Assembly (NCBI RefSeq): GCF_002305895.1
Contig: NZ_CP022203.1
Span: 8,094,001-8,158,000 of the forward strand
DNA from: Corallococcus macrosporus DSM 14697
GTDB lineage: Bacteria > Myxococcota > Myxococcia > Myxococcales > Myxococcaceae
DNA length: 64,000 bases
Direction of reading: 5' to 3'
Shown here one piece after another: positions 8,024 to 16,629 of the stretch. Each line of letters begins with the position of its first letter. The stretch's first letter is position 1. The position numbers and the translations under genes were made by a program. The notes below the pieces were generated by a model that was given only the letters and a program-made list of their open reading frames with translations, was not told the DNA's origin and ran no database searches.

Positions 8024-9775
8024 GTGGAGACGACAGGACCCAGCGACAAGGGGGAGCGGCTGTGGCCGTGGGTGGGCGCCGCGCTCGGTGTGCTGTGGTT
8101 CCTCGCGGCGGGCGGCGGTCCGACGCTCGACCCCACCCATCTGGACTGGATGGGCGTGGGAGACCCGGCGCAGCACGTGCTCGGGTGGCTGCACTTCCGT
8201 GACGCGCCGTGGGGCTTCCCGCTGGGCCGCCCCCCCAGCTTGATGCACCCGCACGTCATGACGGTGGGCTTCTCGGACGCGAACCCCTGGGTGTCGCTCC
8301 TGCTCAAGCCCTTCGCTGGCTGGCTGCCACGGGACTTCCAGTTCGTCGGCCCGTGGCTGGCCTCGTGCCTGGCGCTCCAGGGCTGGATGGCCGTGAAGCT
8401 GCTGGGCCTCTTCACGCGCAGTCCCCCGCAGCGGCTGCTGGGCGCGGCGCTGTTCGTGTCGGCGCCCATCCTCCTCTACCGCTCCGGGCACGACACGCTC
8501 TGCGCGCACTGGCTGCTGACCGCGATGCTGTGGCTGAACCTGCGCCCGCGGGACGACGCCCGGGCCGCGTGGCGCGCGCTGCGGTGGACGCTGCTCGTCA
8601 ACCTGCTCGCCGCGGGGACGCATCCGTACCTGACGGTGATGGTGTTCGCGCTCGGCGTGGCCCTGCTCGTCCAGGTGCACCGGGAAGGGCACCTGTCCAA
8701 GGGCGCGACGGCCGGCGCGTTCGCGGGCCTGGGCCTGACGGTGGCCATCCCCTTCCTCGCCTTCGGCTACATCGGCCAGGGCGTGAGCACGGGCGCGAGC
8801 GGCTTCGGCTTCTACAGCGCGGACCTGCTCACCTTCATCAACCCGCTGGGCTGGTCCCGCTGGCTGCCCGCGCTGCCCATCACCCCTGGCCAGTATGAGG
8901 GCTTCGGCTACCTGGGCACGGGCGCGCTCGTGCTCGGCGTCGCGGGCGTGCTGGGGTGGCTGACGGGTGGCAGGCCGCGCGACTGGCGCCAGGTGAAGCC
9001 CGTGCTGCCGCTGCTCCTGGTGGCGTTCGCGCTGGCGGTGCTCGGCTTCTCGTCGACGATGACGGCGGCGGGCCGCACGGTGCTGACGATGCGCAAGCTG
9101 ATGGAGCCCGTCATGCCGATGCTCGGGGCCTTCCGCGCGTCCGGCCGCTTCATCTGGCCCTTCTATTACCTGCTGCTGACGGGCGTGCTCGCGCTCGTGC
9201 TGTGGCGCTGGCGCCAGCGGCCCCGCGTGGCCACCGCCCTGCTGCTGGGCGCGGTGCTGCTCCAGCTCGCGGACTCTCCGGACGTGTGGGCCCGGGCGCG
9301 CTTCGTCGGCGCGCCCTGGCCGCGGCTGAAGGCCCCCGAATGGGAGCAGGTGGACGCCAGCTACCGCTTCGTCACCCTGGTGCCCCCCGTCATCCACGGC
9401 TCGCAGAGGCCGTGCGTGGAGAACACCTTCCCGGAAGGGACCTACGTGCGCTTCGGCGACCTCGCCTACCGCAAGGGCCTGACGACCAACAGCGGCTACT
9501 CCGCCCGGCTCGACGAGCCGCGCGTCGCGGAGGTCTGCGCCGCGCTCCTGGACGACGTGGAGCACGGGCGCCTGGCGGAGGACACCCTCTACGTGGTCGA
9601 CACCGCGAAGCTGCCCCTCTTCCAGCGCCTGGGCGACCGCGTCACCTGCGGCGTGCTGGACGGCTACACCGTGTGCGTTCCCGCCCGGGACACCGGCTTG
9701 CGCGAGGCCCTGCGGCGCGCGCCGCCGGCGGCGTTCACCCCGGAGCCGCCCGCCTCGGCGGACACCCCTCCCTGA
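8024..9775 (+). CDS. DUF6311-type polytopic membrane protein
   Basis: Large inner-membrane protein with about ten hydrophobic segments and a soluble C-terminal domain (about residues 430-583). The N-terminal sequence (VGDPAQHVLGWLHFRD, PWGFPLGRPPS, SDANPWVSLLLKPF) matches the pattern of DUF6311 proteins, which resemble GT-C glycosyltransferases; a sugar-transfer role is only an inference. The start is a GTG with AGGAG about a dozen bases upstream. The next gene follows after 8 bases, so the two are probably co-transcribed. Confidence 0.75.
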   Translation: METTGPSDKGERLWPWVGAALGVLWFLAAGGGPTLDPTHLDWMGVGDPAQHVLGWLHFRDAPWGFPLGRPPSLMHPHVMTVGFSDANPWVSLLLKPFAGWLPRDFQFVGPWLASCLALQGWMAVKLLGLFTRSPPQRLLGAALFVSAPILLYRSGHDTLCAHWLLTAMLWLNLRPRDDARAAWRALRWTLLVNLLAAGTHPYLTVMVFALGVALLVQVHREGHLSKGATAGAFAGLGLTVAIPFLAFGYIGQGVSTGASGFGFYSADLLTFINPLGWSRWLPALPITPGQYEGFGYLGTGALVLGVAGVLGWLTGGRPRDWRQVKPVLPLLLVAFALAVLGFSSTMTAAGRTVLTMRKLMEPVMPMLGAFRASGRFIWPFYYLLLTGVLALVLWRWRQRPRVATALLLGAVLLQLADSPDVWARARFVGAPWPRLKAPEWEQVDASYRFVTLVPPVIHGSQRPCVENTFPEGTYVRFGDLAYRKGLTTNSGYSARLDEPRVAEVCAALLDDVEHGRLAEDTLYVVDTAKLPLFQRLGDRVTCGVLDGYTVCVPARDTGLREALRRAPPAAFTPEPPASADTPP

Positions 9776-9783
9776 GCCCCCCC

Positions 9784-10515
9784 ATGAGCTTCCAGCCTCC
9801 CGTCATCCCCGCTTCCGAAGTCCCCTCGGCCCTGGGCGCGCGGGGCTACGCCGTGCTCACGCGTGAAGGCCTCTGCGAGCTCGCGGGGATTGAGTCCCCA
9901 GCGCTAGAGGGCCTGCGGGCGTCCTGGAACGACCTGCCCCAGGATGGCTTCCTCCGGGATGGTGGGCGCTACCGCTCGCGGCGGCACGCCTGCTTCGTCG
10001 TGGATGGCGCCTCGGTGACGCAGGTGCCCCACCGCGCGCACTGGCAGCCGGTGGAGTACAACGCGCTGCACGGCGGCCTGGAGCGCTGGTTCGAGCCCGT
10101 GCAGCCGGACATCGTGTCGCAGCCGGTGTGGGCGGGGCTGATTCGGGGCCTCGCCGCGTGCTGCTCCCAGCTCAAGGGCGAGCGCCCCTGGTACGTGGAG
10201 GCCCACCAGTTCCGCATCGACACCACCGACGGAATCGGCCGGCCGACACCGGAGGGCGCGCACCGGGACGGCGTGGACTTCGTGGCGGTGCTGCTCGTGG
10301 GCCGCGAGGGCATCAAGGGCGGTGAGACGCGCGTCTTCGAGGCCCAGGGCCCCAACGGCCTGCGCTTCACGCTGACGGAGCCCTGGTCCGCGCTGCTGCT
10401 GGATGACGCCCGCGTGATTCACGAGAGCACGCCCATCCAACCGCTGGAAGGCCCGGGGCACCGGGACACCCTGGTGCTCACGTTCCGTGCAGGGGGATTC
10501 CAGGGCCCCGCGTAG
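9784..10515 (+). CDS. 2-oxoglutarate/Fe(II) dioxygenase family protein (PF10014-like)
   Basis: Predicted cytoplasmic Fe(II)/2-oxoglutarate dioxygenase of 243 residues. The iron-binding triad is visible as HRDG (HxD) and HEST further on, followed by an arginine (HRDTLVLTF) suited to 2OG binding. Family members hydroxylate free amino acids or modify natural-product precursors; the substrate here is unknown. The ATG at 9784 is 8 bases after the preceding stop. Confidence 0.85.
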   Translation: MSFQPPVIPASEVPSALGARGYAVLTREGLCELAGIESPALEGLRASWNDLPQDGFLRDGGRYRSRRHACFVVDGASVTQVPHRAHWQPVEYNALHGGLERWFEPVQPDIVSQPVWAGLIRGLAACCSQLKGERPWYVEAHQFRIDTTDGIGRPTPEGAHRDGVDFVAVLLVGREGIKGGETRVFEAQGPNGLRFTLTEPWSALLLDDARVIHESTPIQPLEGPGHRDTLVLTFRAGGFQGPA

Positions 10516-10677
10516 CGCCCGGCGGGGTTGTGCTCGCTCCAGGACACTCCCGCGTCCGTCCGCGCGCCTGCCTGACACACGCGCGAACTCCGGCGGGGGG
10601 CCTGCGTTGCCAGTCCGCGAGCGCGTCATTAGACGCATCGCGCGAGGCAACCTCATCCACCTTGGAGCATCCCTCAC

Positions 10678-11835
10678 ATGATTGTCGGCCGGAGGCTGTC
10701 CTGGCACATCATCCTGCGCTACGTCGGCAGGGGCGTGGCGATCCACGTCCTCTTCGCGTTGACGGTCATCGTGGGCTACCGCGTGTTCGACGCCGAGTGG
10801 CTGTCCGTCCCCGCCATGCCCGTGTCGGTGCTCGCGGCGGCGCTGGGCGTGCTGCTCGCCTTCCGCAATGGCTCCGCGTACGACCGCTGGTGGGAAGCGC
10901 GGTCGCTCTGGGGTGGCGTGGTGAACTGGTCGCGCACCTTCGCGCGGCAGGTGTTGACGCTGCTGCCGCGTCCCGAGCGCGGGGCGGCTGACAGCCTGCA
11001 GGAGCTGGCGCCGCCGTCATCGCCCCTGCTGCGCACGGCGGCGGAGCGCTCCAAGCCGCTGCTGACGGTGTCGGGGACGCGGGCGAGCGACGGCGCGGTC
11101 CGCGACCAGTTCGGCCAGGCGCGCGTGCACCCGGAGCAGGGCAGTCCCCGGGAGAAGCTCGCCAGCATGCACACCGCCCCCCAGGCGGAGGGCGAGGCCC
11201 GCGGCGTCACCGGCGGCCTGGTGACCGACATCACCGAGGACGCACGCGAGCTGGTGTACGCGCAGATTGGCTTCGTGAACGCCATGCGCTGCCACCTGCG
11301 GCGGCAGGACCCGCTGCCGGAAATCGTCCCCTTCTTCCGGCCCGCCGTCATCGAGGCGCTGCGCGAGGAGCAGAACGTGCCCTCCGCGCTGCTGCTGTGG
11401 ATGGGCACGCGCCTGCGCCGCATCTACGGCCAGGTGTCCAACACGCAGCAGGTGCTGTTCCTGCACGTGACGATGGACCGCACGCTGTCCGAGCTGACGA
11501 ACGTGCTGGGCGCATGCGAGCGCATCAAGAACACGCCCCTGCCCCGCCAGTACGACATCCTGCTGCTGGCCATGACACGGGCCTACCTGGTGCTGCTCCC
11601 CCTGGGTGTGGTGACGGAGCTGGGCTGGCTCACCCCCATCGTCACCGCCGTCATCGCGTTCCTCTTCATCGGGCTGGACGCCGTGGGCCGGGACATCGAG
11701 GAGCCCTTCGAGGACGACGTCAGCGACACGCCCATGACGGCGCTCTGCCGGACCATTGAAATCAACCTGCGGCAGATGCTGGGAGAAACGGAGCTCCCCC
11801 CTCCCGTTCAGCCGCGGAATGGGCTTCTCTATTAA
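10678..11835 (+). CDS. Bestrophin-like chloride channel family protein with a central insertion
   Basis: Inner-membrane protein of the bestrophin/UPF0187 family. Typical motifs are present: WHIILRYVGRG near the N terminus, LLAFRNGSAYDRWWEAR around residues 59-75, ERIKNTPLPRQY and the C-terminal GLDAVGRDIEEPFEDD. Residues about 98-175 (from LLPRPERG to GLVTDITEDARE) form a polar, low-similarity insertion where relatives usually have a short linker. The start is the ATG at 10678. The next gene begins inside its last codons, so the pair is an operon. Confidence 0.88.
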   Translation: MIVGRRLSWHIILRYVGRGVAIHVLFALTVIVGYRVFDAEWLSVPAMPVSVLAAALGVLLAFRNGSAYDRWWEARSLWGGVVNWSRTFARQVLTLLPRPERGAADSLQELAPPSSPLLRTAAERSKPLLTVSGTRASDGAVRDQFGQARVHPEQGSPREKLASMHTAPQAEGEARGVTGGLVTDITEDARELVYAQIGFVNAMRCHLRRQDPLPEIVPFFRPAVIEALREEQNVPSALLLWMGTRLRRIYGQVSNTQQVLFLHVTMDRTLSELTNVLGACERIKNTPLPRQYDILLLAMTRAYLVLLPLGVVTELGWLTPIVTAVIAFLFIGLDAVGRDIEEPFEDDVSDTPMTALCRTIEINLRQMLGETELPPPVQPRNGLLY

Positions 11836-12874
11836 GGTCGTGACGACCGCCGGCCGCATCCCGCTGTTCGAGAACGTGCGAGGCATCCTCATCCTCCTGG
11901 TGGTGATGGGGCATGCGATGGAGCCCCTGCTCGGCCGTGAGCCGCTGGCGAAGGCGCTCTATTCGGGCCTGTACCTCTTCCACATCCCCGCCTTCGCGTT
12001 CCTCTCCGGGCACCTGTCCCGCGCGGAGGCAGGGCCCCGGGCATTGGGCGCCATCGCCTGGGGGCAGCTCGCGCCGCTGGCCGTGTTCCAGGTGCTGTAC
12101 GTCACCTTCGACGCGTGGGTGCTCGGCCGCGGGTGGAGCGCGCACTGGCTGGCGCAGCCGTACTGGCTGCTGTGGTTCCTGCTGAGCCTGGGGTGCTGGC
12201 GGCTCGCGCTGCCGCTGCTCCTCCGGCTGCCCCGGCCGCTGATGTGGGCCGTGGGGCTCTCGCTCGCCGCGGGCCTGCTGCCCTGGGTGGGATATCTGCT
12301 CGGGCTGTCGCGGACCTTCGTGTTCCTGCCCTGCTTCGTCGCGGGTTACCTGACGCGCCGGGAGTGGCTGCTGGCGCCGCAGGCCACGCGGGGGTGGCGC
12401 GTGGCGCTCGCGGCGACGCTGGCCGTGGGCCTGGGAGCATGTGTCGCGGCGGTGGCCGTGGGCGCGCTGCCCGCGCCGGGCACGCAGTGGCTGTATGGGA
12501 GCAGTGGCTACGCCGTGCTTGGCGTCACCGCGCTCACCGGCATGGCGGCACGCCTGTCGCTCTTCATCGGCGCGATGGCGGCGACCTGGGCGCTCTTCAC
12601 GCTCAGCCCACGGAGGGAGAGCGCGCTGACGCGGTTTGGAGGCCGGAGCCTGGCGCCCTTCCTGCTGCACGGCTTCATCGTGCGCGCCGCCGAGCACGCG
12701 GGCGCGTACATGTTCCTCCAGGGCCCGGCAGGCGTCGGGCTCGCGCTGGGGGCGGGGGCGCTGCTCGCGGTGCTGCTGGGCCAGCCCTCCGTGGTGCAGG
12801 CCACACGCCCGCTGTGGGAGCCGCGACGGCTCTTCCAGCGGACGCGTGACGCCGTGCCGGGCCTGGGCCGCTGA
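11819..12874 (+). CDS. Acyltransferase family 3 membrane protein
   Basis: Polytopic membrane acyltransferase (about ten segments) of the fucose-4-O-acetylase/OpgC type. The N-terminal signature RIPLFENVRGILILLVVMGH carries the early histidine typical of the family, followed by LYLFHIPAFAFLSGHLSR. It probably O-acylates a cell-surface glycan, substrate unknown. The ATG at 11819 lies 17 bases inside the bestrophin gene. A longer upstream frame exists but lacks a recognisable N terminus. Confidence 0.87.
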   Translation: MGFSIKVVTTAGRIPLFENVRGILILLVVMGHAMEPLLGREPLAKALYSGLYLFHIPAFAFLSGHLSRAEAGPRALGAIAWGQLAPLAVFQVLYVTFDAWVLGRGWSAHWLAQPYWLLWFLLSLGCWRLALPLLLRLPRPLMWAVGLSLAAGLLPWVGYLLGLSRTFVFLPCFVAGYLTRREWLLAPQATRGWRVALAATLAVGLGACVAAVAVGALPAPGTQWLYGSSGYAVLGVTALTGMAARLSLFIGAMAATWALFTLSPRRESALTRFGGRSLAPFLLHGFIVRAAEHAGAYMFLQGPAGVGLALGAGALLAVLLGQPSVVQATRPLWEPRRLFQRTRDAVPGLGR

Positions 12875-12880
12875 GCGCGC

Positions 12881-13708
12881 CTACTTCTTCCCGTACTCCA
12901 GCTTCACGCCCTTGCGCTTGGCGTAGATGTACGCCTCCATGGCGCGCATCCGCGGGTCGCCGTCCGCCAGCGGCCTGCCGCGCACCGGGTTCTCGATGCA
13001 CCAGTTGATCATGTCGCGCAGCAGCGCCACGCGGCCAAGCTGCACCTGGTACTTCGGATACGTCTCCGGGTGCGTGTTGGACGCGTCCGGGTGGCACATG
13101 TCACAGGAGATGCCCACCGTGCCGCCAATGGCCGCCGCGTCGTGGAAGACGCGGTGGCCTTCATCCACGAACTGCTGCGTGGAGGCGGCCCAGATGGCCT
13201 CGTCCCGGTCGGAGAACGCGCCGTAGGTGTGGCCGTCCTGGATGGGCGCGGACAGCTCCTTCTTCACCTCCGCGCCGCCGCTCTCCGGCGTCACGCCGCC
13301 CGGGCGCACCGTCTGGCTGGACGCGGGCGCGGGCGGGCGCGGCTGCTGGGTGCGCGGCGTGGTGGCGCCCGGCGCGGGCGCCTGCGCCACCAGGGGCACT
13401 GCATCCCAGTGGGCGTCGGGGTTCTTCCGCAGCCACTCCTCCATCAGCGCGCCCGACACGTGCTGGGCCTGCGCGCGCGTCAGCGACTGGCCGGCCTTGA
13501 CGCCCTTCACCTCCATGGACGTCTCGCCGTCACACAGCCCCACCACGAGGTTGCCGTCCTTCGACACCGGCAGCTCGTGCTTCTTCACCTCGGGCGGCTG
13601 GGCGGCGGCCGCGTTCGGCGGCGTCGCGGGGCCGGTGGCCAGCGCCGCGCCTCCCACGAACGACAGCAGGGCGCCCGTTCCCACAAGCAGCTTCATTCGG
13701 AAGGTCAT
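12881..13708 (-). CDS. Periplasmic c-type cytochrome (SoxA-like C terminus)
   Basis: Secreted monoheme cytochrome with a signal peptide (MKLLVGTGALLSFVGGAALA), a proline/alanine-rich linker (about residues 105-150) and one heme motif, CDMCH, near residue 205. The C-terminal sequence RDMINWCIENPVRGRPL and RMRAMEAYIYAKRKGV resembles the end of SoxA-type cytochromes. It is the last gene of a three-gene operon after the phosphoesterase and the diheme peroxidase (15- and 11-base gaps), so it likely exchanges electrons with the peroxidase. There is no other sox gene nearby, so thiosulfate oxidation is not claimed. Confidence 0.85.
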   Translation of the reverse strand: MTFRMKLLVGTGALLSFVGGAALATGPATPPNAAAAQPPEVKKHELPVSKDGNLVVGLCDGETSMEVKGVKAGQSLTRAQAQHVSGALMEEWLRKNPDAHWDAVPLVAQAPAPGATTPRTQQPRPPAPASSQTVRPGGVTPESGGAEVKKELSAPIQDGHTYGAFSDRDEAIWAASTQQFVDEGHRVFHDAAAIGGTVGISCDMCHPDASNTHPETYPKYQVQLGRVALLRDMINWCIENPVRGRPLADGDPRMRAMEAYIYAKRKGVKLEYGKK

Positions 13709-13723
13709 GGTGTCCCCTCGCGC

Positions 13724-14845
13724 TTAGTAGCTCGGCAGCCTGGTCCGGGGTGGCACGTCCTGCTTCCCACCCGACGCGAGGTAGCTCGCGCGCACGGAGA
13801 TGGGGTTGCGCTCCCAGAGGTTGTACAGCTTGTCCACCATCCCCGACGCCAGCACGTCCATCCGCCCGTCTCCGCAGCCGTCGAACTGGCTGAAGGGGTC
13901 CGCGCGGTTCATCTGCACCGTCAGCCTCGGCAGGCCCTCCGGCGCGTAGGGCCAGGGCCACGCGGTGGACAACATGCCGTGGAAGCTCATGTTGCCAATG
14001 CGGTTGCTGAGGAGCTGGTGCGTGTGGCCGTGAATCACCGTCACTGTCTGGAACGGCTTGAACAAGGCCTGCACCTCGTCCGCGTCGTCCGTCCAGAAGT
14101 TCCAGGGCCGGTAGTACTTGTAGAGCGGGGAGTGGCTGAAGACGATGATGGGCGTCGCCTTGTTGGTCACCTTCGCCAGGTCCTGACGCAGCCACTCGCG
14201 CTGCGGCGCGCCGACCTCGAAGCGGGACTGGATGCCGTTGTCCAGGCCGGCGACAATCTGCATCCGCTCCTCGGGCGTGAGCTTGCGCTCCGTCCAGAAG
14301 TCCTTCTCCAGGATGGAGTTGAGCACCACGAAGTGGACGCCCTTGTGGTCGAACGAATAGTTCGGCGGGCCGAACAGGTCCGTCCACAGCTCGCCCATGT
14401 CGAGGAACCAGTCGTGCTCGCCCACCATCATCCGGATGGGCGCCTTCACGGCCTTCAGAATCTCCGCGCCCAGCTTCAGCTCGCCCGGCTTGCCCAATTG
14501 CGCCAGGTCCCCGCCGAAGAGGACGAAGTCCGGCTGCGGGTCCAGCGCGTTCACGTCATCCACGGCCTTGAGGATGGCGCGCACGAAGCGGTCATTGAGC
14601 TTCTTCTCGTACAGGTGCGTGTCGGAGATGTACGCGAAGGAGAAGCGCGGCTTCGTCCCCTGCGCCTCCGCCACGTTGACCAGTTGGAAGCTGTGCGGCG
14701 TGCGCAGGCCCAGGCCCGCGGCGATGCCGGCGGAGATGCCGGCCACGCGGAGGAAGGCGCGGCGGTCCAGCTTCTTGAGGTCCTCGAAGAAGGCGTCGCG
14801 CTCGGCGTGGTGCTTCGTCTCGATGCTGCGGAACTTGTTCCCCAT
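13724..14845 (-). CDS. Tat-exported calcineurin-like metallophosphoesterase
   Basis: Predicted periplasmic phosphoesterase of 373 residues. A twin-arginine signal (DRRAFLRVAGISAGIAAGLG, about residues 27-46) implies folded, metal-loaded export. Metal-site motifs run in order: ISDTHLYE, GGDLAQLG, GEHDW (Glu in place of the usual Asn), FSHSPLY and GHTHQ. It sits between two c-type cytochromes in one operon. The substrate is unknown. The ATG at 14845 is 11 bases after the peroxidase stop. Confidence 0.9.
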   Translation of the reverse strand: MGNKFRSIETKHHAERDAFFEDLKKLDRRAFLRVAGISAGIAAGLGLRTPHSFQLVNVAEAQGTKPRFSFAYISDTHLYEKKLNDRFVRAILKAVDDVNALDPQPDFVLFGGDLAQLGKPGELKLGAEILKAVKAPIRMMVGEHDWFLDMGELWTDLFGPPNYSFDHKGVHFVVLNSILEKDFWTERKLTPEERMQIVAGLDNGIQSRFEVGAPQREWLRQDLAKVTNKATPIIVFSHSPLYKYYRPWNFWTDDADEVQALFKPFQTVTVIHGHTHQLLSNRIGNMSFHGMLSTAWPWPYAPEGLPRLTVQMNRADPFSQFDGCGDGRMDVLASGMVDKLYNLWERNPISVRASYLASGGKQDVPPRTRLPSY

Positions 14846-14856
14846 GGCGGCGTCTC

Positions 14857-16170
14857 CTAGGGCCTGGACGTCGAGGCGGGCTTCACGAGCGTCTCGGTGC
14901 CGTACACACCGATGTCCGCCGGGTTCTTCACCGACAGGTCCGGGTTGGGGGCCAGGTCTCCCAGGTTCCCCGACTTCCCCATGGCCACCGCGGTGTCGCG
15001 CTCCGGGCGCTTGTGCTTCAAGCGGCGCTGGCGGGCCTGCTCCTTCGCCGCGTACTTCGCGAACCGCGCGTCGGTGAGGGTGAAGAGGAAGGCCACCACG
15101 TCGTCGATCTCCGCCTCTGTCAGTCCCAGCCGTTGCATGCCGCCGTCCAGGTACGGGTTGGGCACGCCGCCCTTGTTGTAGTGGTCCATGACGTCCCACA
15201 GCGTCGTCAGGGTGCCGTCGTGCATGTACGGGCCGGTGATGGCGATGTTGCGCAGGGTGGGCGTCTTGAAGGCGCCCACGTCGTTCTCCTGCTTCGTCAC
15301 CAGGAAGCGGCCCAGCTCGGAGAAGCGCGTCTCCAGCGCCAGCTCGTCAATCTGCTGCGCGTCGCCGGTGCGGACCACCTTCAGGGCCTCGCGGGCCAGC
15401 TTCACGAAGTCCTGCTTGTGCGCCGCGATGCCGATGTTGTGGAACTTCTGGTCGCTGAACAGCGGCGACACCACGTTGCCCGCGTGGCAGGTGTTGCAGC
15501 GGGCCTTGCCGTTGAACAGCGCCCAGCCCCGGCGCTCCGCGGCGGTGAAGGCCCTGGAATCTCCGGTGATGAAGCGGTCGAACTTCGCGTCGCCGGAGTA
15601 GAGGGTGCGCTCGAAGGCGGCGATGGCGGCCGCCAGGTCGTCGAAGTTCACCTCGCGGCCAAAGACGTTCTGGAAGTCCCGCACGTACTCCGGGATGGCC
15701 TTCACCTTGGCCACCACCGCCGCCTCGTCGGGCATGCCCATCTCCCGCGGGTTGAGGATGGGCAGCTTCGCCTGGTCCTCCAGCGTGGACGCGCGGCCGT
15801 CCCAGAACTGGGAGGCATTGAAGAGCGCGTTGAGGAGGGTGGGGCTGTTGCGCGTCACCTTCTGCCCCTTCACGCCTTCCGACACCGGCTTCGCGTCCGT
15901 GAAGCCGAAGCGCGCGTCATGGCAGGTGGAGCAGGACACGGTGTTGTCCACCGACAGGCGCTGGTCGTTGAAGAGCTTCTCCCCCAGCAGCACCCGCTCC
16001 GGCGTGGGCGCGAGGTCGGCGGGGACGGAGAGCTTCCACAGGACCTGGGACACGCCCGGCGGCAGGTCGTCCGGCAGGGACACCGCTCTCCGCTCGGCCG
16101 GCTGGGCCTGCCCGGCTTGGGCGAACAGCAGGACGGCGAGCGACAGTGCAACGCCACACGGCGGGCGCAT
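14857..16170 (-). CDS. Diheme cytochrome c peroxidase / MauG family protein
   Basis: Periplasmic diheme enzyme of 437 residues. A signal peptide (MRPPCGVALSLAVLLFAQAGQAQ) precedes two heme motifs, CSTCH and CNTCH, and the family sequence FKTPTLRNIAITGPYMHDG with a conserved methionine/histidine ligand region. It reduces peroxide or oxidises protein side chains using cytochrome electrons. The start at 16170 has GGGGAG just upstream. The C-terminal ~50 residues after the peroxidase fold (from QARQRRLKHKR) are an extension. It is the first gene of the operon with the phosphoesterase and a cytochrome c. Confidence 0.92.
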   Translation of the reverse strand: MRPPCGVALSLAVLLFAQAGQAQPAERRAVSLPDDLPPGVSQVLWKLSVPADLAPTPERVLLGEKLFNDQRLSVDNTVSCSTCHDARFGFTDAKPVSEGVKGQKVTRNSPTLLNALFNASQFWDGRASTLEDQAKLPILNPREMGMPDEAAVVAKVKAIPEYVRDFQNVFGREVNFDDLAAAIAAFERTLYSGDAKFDRFITGDSRAFTAAERRGWALFNGKARCNTCHAGNVVSPLFSDQKFHNIGIAAHKQDFVKLAREALKVVRTGDAQQIDELALETRFSELGRFLVTKQENDVGAFKTPTLRNIAITGPYMHDGTLTTLWDVMDHYNKGGVPNPYLDGGMQRLGLTEAEIDDVVAFLFTLTDARFAKYAAKEQARQRRLKHKRPERDTAVAMGKSGNLGDLAPNPDLSVKNPADIGVYGTETLVKPASTSRP

Positions 16171-16377
16171 GGTCTCCCCTCCCCACCAGCCACGTTCCAC
16201 GCCGCGAGGAAGTCGCGCCGCCCGGCCGGGGTCAGTTCTTTCCTGAAAACATCATTGTCCCCGACCCGCGGTCCAGGGTGCGTTCGCGAGACTGTCCATC
16301 AATGGAGCAAAGGCAGACACCGTGCGTGGGCTACCGAACATCCCGGCCGCGCGCATCTTTCGCCAAAGGAGGGCGTC

Positions 16378-16626
16378 ATGTGGGACCCGGGTGAGCTGCG
16401 CGAGGGCATGGCCGTGAGGGACGAGCACGGGCGGAGGCTCGGCACGGTGGTGCATATCGGTGACACGCACTTCGAGCTGGAGCAGGGCTGGCCGCCCAGC
16501 CGCGACTTCATGGTGAGCTTCCACCTGGTGGCGCGGGTGGACCAGGGCGAGGTGTTCCTCCACCCCGGCCATGGCGCCACCGTCCCCACGGAGGACGAGC
16601 CGACCGACAGCGGCGCGTACATCTGA
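16378..16626 (+). CDS. Small DUF2171/PRC-barrel-like protein
   Basis: A protein of 82 residues, start ATG preceded by AAAGGAGG. The sequence GMAVRDEHGRRLGTVVHIGDTHFELEQG is a short beta-rich unit like the PRC-barrel/DUF2171 fold. No function can be assigned. It is transcribed away from the peroxidase operon and convergent with the next gene, with 3 bases between their stops. Confidence 0.7.
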   Translation: MWDPGELREGMAVRDEHGRRLGTVVHIGDTHFELEQGWPPSRDFMVSFHLVARVDQGEVFLHPGHGATVPTEDEPTDSGAYI

Positions 16627-16629
16627 AGG

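Noticed and set aside
12881-13708. Calling this soxA
   Set aside because: Only the C terminus is similar and no other sox gene is present.
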